Positions 1 through 5,513 of a stretch of 9,806 bases of DNA are shown here, piece after piece; the stretch's first letter is position 1; each line of letters opens with the position of its first letter. The DNA is taken from NCBI GenBank assembly GCA_029939815.1, contig JAOZSF010000045.1:1-9806 (forward strand). The letters are read 5' to 3'. The notes below the pieces were generated by a model. That model was not told the origin of the DNA. It worked only from the letters and a program-made list of their open reading frames with translations, and did no database searches. This DNA comes from a bacterium (GTDB lineage: Bacteria; Auribacterota; UBA3054; B51-G9). Made by a program: the position numbers and the translations under genes.

Positions 1-21
1 GAAGCGGGAATTGATTATTAA
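1..21 (+). other. Possible 3' end of an upstream coding region (six codons then TAA)
   Basis: Frame 1 reads Glu-Ala-Gly-Ile-Asp-Tyr followed by TAA at 19-21. The composition (gcg, gga) looks more like coding DNA than the very AT-rich sequence that follows. Six codons are too few to identify a product, and frame 2 stays open slightly longer (stop at 32-34), so this is only a possible gene tail. Confidence 0.25.
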
Positions 22-41
22 TTTGAATTTTTAATTTTTAC

Positions 42-68
42 CACAGAAGTCACATAGACCACGGAGAA
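42..68. repeat. Three imperfect 9-base repeats (CACAGAAGT / CACATAGAC / CACGGAGAA)
   Basis: Three back-to-back 9-mers start with CAC and share CAC-x-x-A/G-G/A pattern: 42-50, 51-59 and 60-68. The unit resembles the ACCACAGAGG-CACAGAG type of dispersed intergenic repeat found in many environmental bacterial genomes (from memory). It directly follows the ATTTTTA heptamers at 27-40. Function unknown. Confidence 0.6.
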
Positions 69-108
69 ATTTATTCAATTATTTTGCCGCTAATTAAAAA
101 CGAATGTA

Positions 109-138
109 AATTTCTAATTTCTAATTGACCTAATTTCT
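109..138. repeat. AATTTCT heptamer repeat, two tandem copies plus a third nearby
   Basis: AATTTCT occurs in tandem at 109-115 and 116-122. A third copy lies at 132-138 after a nine-base interruption. The junctions create TAA triplets. This is one of several 7-base repeat tracts in the gaps of this window. Confidence 0.6.
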
Positions 139-212
139 AAGAAAATACCAATCATCCGAAATAATAAATAAATAAATCGTTTTTTCTTAATTATTCTGTC
201 GTAAATTATGAC

Positions 213-229
213 TGTGCGGCAAGCGCACA
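213..229. repeat. Perfect 6-bp stem-loop (TGTGCG - 5-nt loop - CGCACA)
   Basis: TGTGCG at 213-218 pairs with CGCACA at 224-229 around the loop GCAAG. It is the only GC-rich hairpin in the gap. Read on the + strand it is followed by TTATTTC, a poor U-tract, so it could be at most a weak terminator for an upstream gene. On the minus strand it lies immediately after the stop of the doubtful small ORF at 230-301. Confidence 0.55.
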
Positions 230-301
230 TTATTTCATTGCTGCCAAAGACTCAAAATTCAAAATAGCGTTTTTGGCGTTATAAAAATCATATTTAATCA
301 T
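230..301 (-). other. Doubtful 23-codon minus-strand ORF between two hairpins
   Basis: Reading the complement from ATG at 301 gives MIKYDFYNAKNAILNFESLAAMK, cut here into MIKYDFYNAKNA and ILNFESLAAMK, then TAA at 232-230. A strong purine-rich Shine-Dalgarno-like string (AAGGAGG, complement of 332-338) lies upstream, but about 30 nt from the ATG, too far for normal initiation unless the hairpin at 315-332 in between folds and brings them together. The ORF is followed at once by the hairpin at 213-229. I do not recognise the peptide. It could be a genuine micro-gene, a decayed gene start or part of a dispersed repeat that reads open by chance. Confidence 0.2.
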
Positions 302-314
302 TTTATATTTTTAA

Positions 315-332
315 AATTTGCAATAGCAAATT
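315..332. repeat. Perfect 7-bp stem-loop (AATTTGC - AATA - GCAAATT)
   Basis: AATTTGC at 315-321 pairs with GCAAATT at 326-332 across a four-base loop. On the + strand it is followed by CCTCC, i.e. a Shine-Dalgarno-like AGGAGG on the minus strand, and then by the ATTCATA heptamers at 341-354. There is no U-tract, so it is not a typical terminator. The tight arrangement of hairpin, CCTCC and heptamers suggests one composite intergenic element (inference). Confidence 0.55.
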
Positions 333-340
333 CCTCCTTA

Positions 341-368
341 ATTCATAATTCATAGTTTACCATTCATA
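341..368. repeat. ATTCATA heptamer repeat, three copies in phase with one substituted unit
   Basis: ATTCATA occupies 341-347 and 348-354. A diverged seven-base unit (GTTTACC) fills 355-361, and ATTCATA returns at 362-368, so the 7-base phase is kept across the diverged unit. The reverse complement of the unit, TATGAAT, differs by one base from the GATGAAT unit found after gspE at 2839-2873. Confidence 0.7.
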
Positions 369-420
369 ATTTCTTCCATCATGGCATAAAAATTGCTGAT
401 CTCACTCTAAAAAAAGTTAT

Positions 421-481
421 AATTTTTTCTAAAAATAATACCGTTTTCATATTTTTGCGCTTTTTGGTATAATATGCAACT
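421..481 (+). promoter_or_regulatory. Extended -10 promoter for the secretion cluster
   Basis: A perfect TATAAT lies at 468-473, preceded by TGG at 465-467, giving the TGn extended -10 form. The hexamer 17 bases upstream (445-450, TTTCAT) is a poor -35 match, as is common where an extended -10 compensates. Further up, 421-440 is made of alternating T and A runs, which could act as an UP element. The transcript would start near 480, leaving a leader of about 22 nt before the ATG at 503. The assignment is based on sigma-70-type consensus only. Confidence 0.6.
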
Positions 482-502
482 ATTAAGTAATTACTGAATA
501 AT

Positions 503-1291
503 ATGAGTTTACTCGTAAATAAACGTGAAACTTCAAGTGGCTTTACTATTCTTGAAGTATTAGTTTCGATGATAATTGTCGCTCTTGTGATGACAATTGT
601 TTATTCGGCATTCAGCGCGGGAAGCAAAGTGTGCAGTTTCGGCTCACAAAGAGCGCAAATATTTCACAGTGCGCGCTTGGCAATGCAGGATATTATTCAG
701 TCGATAGAAAACCTTAAGTACGGAACTAATGATTATTATGAATTTGTCGGTAAATCACATTCCGGAAGCTCGGTTGGCGGGAAGACGGTTGGAGAAGATG
801 AACTTGAATTTGCAACTTCGACAAAACCGACATTTATTGACGGCCGCTGGCATGCCGGCCTCGCGCGTGTAAAATATGTAGTAGATAAAGACACGAAAAA
901 GTCTGACGCGGCGGTTTTAGAAAAATGGGTAACGGATCTTGAAGATGAAGATTTTAAGGATGCCTATGTAGTTGAATTATCTCAAAATATTGTTGGGATT
1001 TCCTTCAGGTATTACGACGATAATGATTATGACGATTCGTGGGATTCGGATACTAAAGAGAAATTACCCGAACTTGTAGAAATTACTTTTTACATTCAGG
1101 AAGGAGATAATATTATTCTTTTTAGGAGCGGAGCGCTGATTCCTAACATGATAGTAGGTAAAAAAGCAAGAAAATCAAATTCTTCAAGCAAAACACCTGC
1201 TCCGCCAAATACAACGCCGGGAGGCAGGGGAACAACAATACCTCAACCCGGGAAGAAATCAACTATTAAACCGATAAAACTAAGCAAGTAA
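503..1291 (+). CDS. gspJ: Type II secretion minor pseudopilin, GspJ-like
   Basis: Tip-complex minor pseudopilin of a type II secretion system, processed by prepilin peptidase and anchored in the inner membrane before assembly. The 262-residue product has a short basic leader ending SSG, cleavage expected between Gly13 and Phe14, the conserved Glu at mature position 5 (FTILE) and a hydrophobic helix to about residue 37. GspJ is favoured over other minor pseudopilins by the SARLAMQDI segment (57-64) and by the late motif FRYYD...W...LPELVEI (168-194), which matches the GspJ pattern of aromatic-Asp, Trp, then Leu-Pro. The last 40 residues (about 220-262) are a Pro/Thr/Ser/Lys-rich, probably disordered tail that most GspJ proteins lack. 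The ATG at 503 gives a normal leader length. No Shine-Dalgarno is visible. It lies first behind the promoter at 468 and ends 13 bp before the gspE ATG. PilW-type annotation is the alternative. Confidence 0.8.
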   Translation: MSLLVNKRETSSGFTILEVLVSMIIVALVMTIVYSAFSAGSKVCSFGSQRAQIFHSARLAMQDIIQSIENLKYGTNDYYEFVGKSHSGSSVGGKTVGEDELEFATSTKPTFIDGRWHAGLARVKYVVDKDTKKSDAAVLEKWVTDLEDEDFKDAYVVELSQNIVGISFRYYDDNDYDDSWDSDTKEKLPELVEITFYIQEGDNIILFRSGALIPNMIVGKKARKSNSSSKTPAPPNTTPGGRGTTIPQPGKKSTIKPIKLSK

Positions 1292-1304
1292 GCACAAGTT
1301 GATT

Positions 1305-2837
1305 ATGGAAAACAAACAATTTAATCTTGAAGAAGCTAAAATAGACCAGCAGCTTTTCTATCGAATACCTTTTAAGTATCTCGAAGAAAATAAACTGATC
1401 CCTATTTGCGAGCCGGAACCCGGAACGGTTCAGATTGCAATGGCTGATTCGGATGATATTGTTGTAATAGATGAAGTTGAACGCATTTTAAATTCTAAAC
1501 TCATCATTGAAGAAGTCCCCGAAGAAATTGTCTTAAAAAAAATCGAAGAGTGTCACAGCGGAGACGCTCAATCGGTAGAAAAAGTTATTCAGGACCTTAC
1601 GGAAGATGATCTCGAAATTATCGGGCACATCAGAGAAGATCAGGACGGGGTTGATGTTGCTAATGAAGCACCGATTATTAAACTCGTAAATCTGATAATA
1701 TGGAACGCTTTGCAGATGCGCGCGAGTGATATTCATGTTGAACCTTTCGAAAATCAGCTGCTTGTCAGATACAGAGTTGACGGCGTGCTGCATGAAGCGT
1801 CAAGTCCGCCGGCGAATCTTCACGCGGCGATTATTTCCCGTATAAAAATCATGGCGGACCTCGATATTTCCGAGCGGCGAACAACTCAGGACGGCAGAAT
1901 ACAGATAAAACTTGGAAGCCGGGAAATTGACATTCGTGTTTCTATTATGCCGACTGTGTGGGGAGAAAACGTGGTTATGCGTCTGCTTGATAAAACTGCG
2001 CTCATGCTCGACTTGACTGATCTCGGTTTTGAGCCGGAGATGTTAAAAACGTATATGGAAATTATTAATTCCGCTCACGGAATTGTTCTTATTACCGGTC
2101 CGACAGGAAGCGGAAAAACTACAACTCTTTACAGTTCACTTTCTCTGCTTAACACTCAGGATGTTAAAATTATTACAATTGAAGACCCGGTAGAATATCA
2201 AATATCGGGAATTAATCAGATCCATGTTAATCCAAAAGTAGGGCTGACTTTCGCAAGCGGATTACGCTCAATCCTGCGTCAGGACCCTGATAAAGTGATG
2301 GTCGGGGAAATCCGTGACCTTGAAACGGCTGAAACCGCCGTGCAGGCGTCTCTTACAGGTCACCTCGTTTTCTCTACTCTTCATACTAATGATGCGCCAA
2401 GTGCCGTAACTCGTCTTATAGATATGGGCGTGGAACCTTATTTGATTACTTCATCGGTTATTGGAATTGTCGCGCAAAGACTTGTGCGCGTGCTGTGCCC
2501 GAATTGTAAAGAAGCATACGAAACCGATGCAGAAGAATATATTGAACGATTAATGCTTCCGGAAGGTTCAGTGAAAAAAGGTAAGCAGACTTATTACAAA
2601 CCGGTTGGCTGTGATGAATGCAGGGGAACGGGTTATAAAGGACGAATTTCTCTCTTTGAACTTATGGTTACAACGGAAGAAGTGAAAAAACTTACACTCG
2701 AACGCGCGGCGGCTTATGTGATAAAAAAACAGGCGGTAAAAGACGGGATGATCACTCTTCAGCAAGACGGTTGGAAAAAAGCGTGCGCGGGAATTACCAC
2801 AATTGAAGAAGTGCTGAGAGTAACAGAAGAAGCGTAG
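1305..2837 (+). CDS. gspE: Type II secretion / type IV pilus assembly ATPase GspE (PilB family)
   Basis: Cytoplasmic hexameric ATPase that powers pseudopilus assembly. Numbered from the ATG at 1305 (510 aa), an N-terminal T2SSE_N/MshEN-like domain covers about 1-95, followed by a linker and the conserved NALQMRASDIHVEP stretch near 134-147. Arg residues sit around RTTQDGR (192-198). Walker A is GPTGSGKT (265-272), the Asp box is IEDPVEY (292-298), Walker B lies around VMVGEIRD (331-338) and the His box is TGHLVFSTLHTND (351-363). A tetracysteine zinc site, CPNC (398-401) and CDEC (436-439), is typical of GspE/PilB and absent from the retraction ATPase PilT. Length is normal and all catalytic motifs are intact. 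An in-frame TTG at 1299 would add two residues, but the ATG is preferred. It should dock on the cytoplasmic domain of the GspL-like protein encoded downstream. Confidence 0.95.
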   Translation: MENKQFNLEEAKIDQQLFYRIPFKYLEENKLIPICEPEPGTVQIAMADSDDIVVIDEVERILNSKLIIEEVPEEIVLKKIEECHSGDAQSVEKVIQDLTEDDLEIIGHIREDQDGVDVANEAPIIKLVNLIIWNALQMRASDIHVEPFENQLLVRYRVDGVLHEASSPPANLHAAIISRIKIMADLDISERRTTQDGRIQIKLGSREIDIRVSIMPTVWGENVVMRLLDKTALMLDLTDLGFEPEMLKTYMEIINSAHGIVLITGPTGSGKTTTLYSSLSLLNTQDVKIITIEDPVEYQISGINQIHVNPKVGLTFASGLRSILRQDPDKVMVGEIRDLETAETAVQASLTGHLVFSTLHTNDAPSAVTRLIDMGVEPYLITSSVIGIVAQRLVRVLCPNCKEAYETDAEEYIERLMLPEGSVKKGKQTYYKPVGCDECRGTGYKGRISLFELMVTTEEVKKLTLERAAAYVIKKQAVKDGMITLQQDGWKKACAGITTIEEVLRVTEEA

Positions 2838-2838
2838 A

Positions 2839-2873
<35 letters not shown>

Positions 2874-2905
2874 TAAACTTTAAAACCCTAAAACTTTATA
2901 AAACT

Positions 2906-3295
2906 ATGAATACAAAAAACGAAAAAAGAAGAACCAAACCTACGGGATTTACTCTTATCGAACTGCTCGTAGTTATTACAATTATTGCTATTCTTGGCGC
3001 TGTGGTTGCTCCCCGGCTCCTGAAAAATCCTGAAAAAGCAAGGATTGCTGCCGCAACTGCCGACATAAGGTCTATCCAGCTTCAAGCGGATTCATACCAG
3101 CTTGACAAAGGAAAACCTATTTCCTCACTTCAGGACCTTGTTACTGCGGGATATCTTGAAGATATGCCGGTGGATCCATGGGGCGGCGATTATACTGTTG
3201 AGCAAAGGGATGGAGATGTTAAAATCAAATGTTCTAATCTTGAGGCTAAAAAACAAACATCGATATCTAAAGCGGATATTGATTTAAGCAAATAA
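2906..3295 (+). CDS. gspG: Type II secretion major pseudopilin, GspG-like
   Basis: Major subunit of the periplasmic pseudopilus. From the ATG at 2906 the product has 129 residues, with a basic leader of 14 (ending KPTG), cleavage before Phe15, the invariant mature Glu5 (FTLIE) and a hydrophobic stalk to about residue 36. The post-stalk sequence APRLLKNPEKA, then ADIRSIQLQADSYQLDKGK and later VDPWGGDY, is the GspG pattern (PRLL-PEKA, DI-Y-LD-G, DPWG-Y). The usual plus-end Ca-binding loop region is short, and the protein ends in a Lys-rich tail whose last residues (LSK) repeat those of GspJ. An in-frame ATG at 2858 inside the GATGAAT repeat would lengthen the leader by 16 residues. The 2906 start gives the more typical leader, though neither has a Shine-Dalgarno. 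Distance to gspL is 64 bp. Confidence 0.88.
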   Translation: MNTKNEKRRTKPTGFTLIELLVVITIIAILGAVVAPRLLKNPEKARIAAATADIRSIQLQADSYQLDKGKPISSLQDLVTAGYLEDMPVDPWGGDYTVEQRDGDVKIKCSNLEAKKQTSISKADIDLSK

Positions 3296-3320
3296 ATGCA
3301 ATGGATTTATAGAAGATTTA

Positions 3321-3355
3321 AAATCATAAATCATAAATCTAAAATCTGAAATACA
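3321..3355. repeat. Five in-phase heptamers of the AAATCAT type, decaying toward the next gene
   Basis: Units are AAATCAT (3321-3327), AAATCAT (3328-3334), AAATCTA (3335-3341), AAATCTG (3342-3348) and AAATACA (3349-3355), ending four bases before the gspL ATG. The first four bases AAAT are constant and the last three drift. The tract fills the place where a ribosome-binding site would lie; none is seen. Confidence 0.8.
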
Positions 3356-3359
3356 GATA

Positions 3360-5513
3360 ATGGCCGATAAAGAAAAAAAGAAAGGTAAATTACTTGGCAA
3401 GTTTCTTACACAAAGTGAGCATGTTGTCGCTGTTGACGTTGGCTCACGCTATGTTAAAATAGCGGTTCTGCATAAGCGTAAAGATGTCATTGAAACTACC
3501 ATTTTAGATGTGGAACCCATTCCGTATCTTTCCGCACGCGGGGATATTACACCGCGCCAGGTTTCTTCAGCATTGTCCACGGTACTTGAAAGAAACAACA
3601 TAAAAAATGTCTCTTTCATAAGCATGCTGCCATTAGAGTTTGTTAATGTCAAACGTTTTGAAGTTCCATCGGTCGTTGCTAAACAAATTAAACAAATCGT
3701 TCCTTTTGAAGCTGAAAAACATCTGCCTTTTTCCGTTGAACGCGCGGTAATAGACTTTGATTTTCTGCCGATAGTGGACGCTGATTCATTGCCGGACGAA
3801 AATGCCGATGTTTCAGACCCGACATCTGAAAAAGCTATTGAAGCTAAAAAGGCGGCTGACGCTTTGGAAAGCGCGGGCAATAAATCTGTTGTTACTCTTG
3901 CCGCGGTGAGAAGGGCTGTCATTCCGAAATTCCTTGAGCTTTGTAATGTAAAAGGCTGCCGGCAGAAAGCTATTGATGTTACCGCCTTCGCGCTTTATAA
4001 TTCATTATCTTTTTCTTTCAAGAAAAATCCGCTGAATCCTGATGACGGAGATGTTGTTTTAATTGATATAGGCGCAAGAAGAACCGAAATGATCGTTGTA
4101 TCAGCCAAAACAGGTGAACTGCTTTTTACGAGAAGTATCGGTTTTGGCGGTGATGTGGTTACCGATGTGATAGCCACGAAACTTAATTTTCCTTTTGAAG
4201 AGGCCGAACGGATCAAGTGTGAAGAATGGGAAAATACCGGAATAACTGCCGGAAGTAAAGAATATAACGACACATTTGAACCGTTAGTTGTGCAACTCGA
4301 AAAATCGTTGCGATATATAAAAAAATCAGGGCTTTCGACCAAACAAAGCGTAATATGGCTCAGCGGTGGTACATCGGCAGTTCCCGGACTTGTTGACTAC
4401 ATAGAATCAAAACTTAACTCACCTGTAAGAATTTTTAATTCTCTGCCGTTTGTAAATGCTGAAAAAACGCAAAAAATTCCCCAAATATTTAGTTCGGTTA
4501 TTGGCGGCGCGTTGAGAATGATTAATGAAGCGAAGCTGACAGTCGATCTTCTTCCGGTTGACATTACAAAATTACAACAGCTCGCTGTCAGAAAAAAACG
4601 GTTTATTCAACTTGGCATTATAGTGGCTGTAATTGTTGGGATCTTGCTTTCTATTTTCGGAGTTAAAGTTTTATTAACTGATTTGGAAAGGCGGCGTCTG
4701 CGTGCGGAATACAGGCGGGTTAATCCTGATGCTTTAGCATCAAAAGTTGATTCGCTTGAAAAACGAAATGAAACGCTGCGAATCGCCATTGAAAAAATGG
4801 AAGGACTGACGGATAGAAAAACTTCGTGGTCAGGTGTATTGCAAACATTGGCTAACAGCATGAGTTCAAATATCTGGGTAAATAAACTATCGGTTGATAA
4901 AAAGAATTATCTTACTGTTGACGCTTATTCAATCGGAAATGATTATATTAATTTTAAAAATAAATTAATCGCGAGTATTCGGTTTGATGACGTTAGAATC
5001 CTTAATGAGCAGATTGATCGAAGCGGAAAATTTAAAATTTTTAAATTGAGATGTAAAGTTATTCCCGACTATAAATTCAACGAAGAATTCGAGCGTATGG
5101 GGAAAGAATTACTTGAAAAACTTCGCGCAATAGGCGGTAATGAAGAATCTCAGGAAACTCAGAGTGATATTCAGCCGCCGCTTGCCGCTCCGAAATCTGT
5201 TGAAAAAACTGAACCGGTAAAGACAAATAAAGTTATAACGGTGAAAAAAACTGAACAGGTGAATGGTGTTCCTCCGGTTCCCGCTAAGTATAATTTACCG
5301 ATTATTAATGCAACAACAAACTCGTTTCCTTTTAACAAGGGGAATTTCATGAAGATATCTAATCAATTGGAAAAAGCTAAGATGATGTTTAAAAAATCTT
5401 CGGATTCAATTGAAAAAGATATTAATAAACTCCCCGAAGGTTTGAGAAAATTAATCATTGAAAAACAAGGCAAACCAAAATCGGATGCCATTAAAAATAA
5501 CGAATCACGATAA
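3360..5513 (+). CDS. gspL: GspL-type inner-membrane platform protein (PilM-like plus PilN-like domains)
   Basis: Bitopic platform protein expected to recruit the GspE ATPase to the membrane. In 717 residues it carries a full PilM-type actin-like domain at about 20-390, with phosphate-1 VAVDVGSRYVKIAV (23-36), phosphate-2 VVLIDIGARRTEM (232-244) and the adenosine motif VIWLSGGTSAVPG (331-343). One transmembrane helix follows at about 415-439 after a basic RKKR. A coiled coil (about 440-482) and a PilN-like periplasmic ferredoxin fold (about 486-570) come next. This is the arrangement of GspL, but with a more complete PilM half than classical GspL. Unusual are an acidic/Ala-rich insertion at about 139-175 and a 140-residue Pro/Lys/Thr-rich C-terminal extension ending in an amphipathic-looking segment (658-704). 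The ATG at 3360 is the first sensible start. It ends in TAATG overlapping the next gene, implying translational coupling. A plain PilM label would miss the PilN half. Confidence 0.85.
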   Translation: MADKEKKKGKLLGKFLTQSEHVVAVDVGSRYVKIAVLHKRKDVIETTILDVEPIPYLSARGDITPRQVSSALSTVLERNNIKNVSFISMLPLEFVNVKRFEVPSVVAKQIKQIVPFEAEKHLPFSVERAVIDFDFLPIVDADSLPDENADVSDPTSEKAIEAKKAADALESAGNKSVVTLAAVRRAVIPKFLELCNVKGCRQKAIDVTAFALYNSLSFSFKKNPLNPDDGDVVLIDIGARRTEMIVVSAKTGELLFTRSIGFGGDVVTDVIATKLNFPFEEAERIKCEEWENTGITAGSKEYNDTFEPLVVQLEKSLRYIKKSGLSTKQSVIWLSGGTSAVPGLVDYIESKLNSPVRIFNSLPFVNAEKTQKIPQIFSSVIGGALRMINEAKLTVDLLPVDITKLQQLAVRKKRFIQLGIIVAVIVGILLSIFGVKVLLTDLERRRLRAEYRRVNPDALASKVDSLEKRNETLRIAIEKMEGLTDRKTSWSGVLQTLANSMSSNIWVNKLSVDKKNYLTVDAYSIGNDYINFKNKLIASIRFDDVRILNEQIDRSGKFKIFKLRCKVIPDYKFNEEFERMGKELLEKLRAIGGNEESQETQSDIQPPLAAPKSVEKTEPVKTNKVITVKKTEQVNGVPPVPAKYNLPIINATTNSFPFNKGNFMKISNQLEKAKMMFKKSSDSIEKDINKLPEGLRKLIIEKQGKPKSDAIKNNESR

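Larger units (their letters stand above)
22..502. other. AT-rich, repeat-rich intergenic region upstream of the secretion cluster
   Basis: No ORF of useful length was found on either strand in these 481 bases. The region is a patchwork of short repeats: 7-mers ATTTTTA at 27-40, AATTTCT at 109-122 and 132-138, TCAAAAT at 252-265 and ATTCATA at 341-354 and 362-368; a 9-mer series at 42-68; and TAAA x3 at 165-176. It also holds two perfect small hairpins (213-229 and 315-332) and a promoter at its 3' end. No tRNA, CRISPR or transposase remnant was recognised. The patchwork may consist of dispersed intergenic elements (inference). Confidence 0.8.

Noticed and set aside
213..237. Hairpin as rho-independent terminator
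   Set aside because: The stem is only 6 bp and is followed by TTATTTC rather than a run of T, so termination would be weak. It is listed only as a hairpin.
409..428. A-run / T-run inverted repeat upstream of the promoter
   Set aside because: A stem of only A-T pairs is expected by chance in such AT-rich DNA. It may contribute to an UP element but is not a terminator.
1533..1793. Minus-strand ORF of 86 codons inside gspE
   Set aside because: It lies wholly within the well-supported gspE frame, and its translation has no recognisable domain or upstream signal.
3102..3287. Second + strand frame inside gspG
   Set aside because: It overlaps the conserved pseudopilin frame completely and has no family resemblance.
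3449..3922. Minus-strand ORF of 157 codons inside gspL
   Set aside because: It is the longest antisense frame but is low-complexity Ser/Thr/Leu-rich, as expected for the complement of a real gene. The + strand frame has clear PilM motifs.
3995..4342. Minus-strand ORF of 115 codons inside gspL
   Set aside because: It is a complement of the phosphate-2 region of the actin-like domain, with no independent coding evidence.
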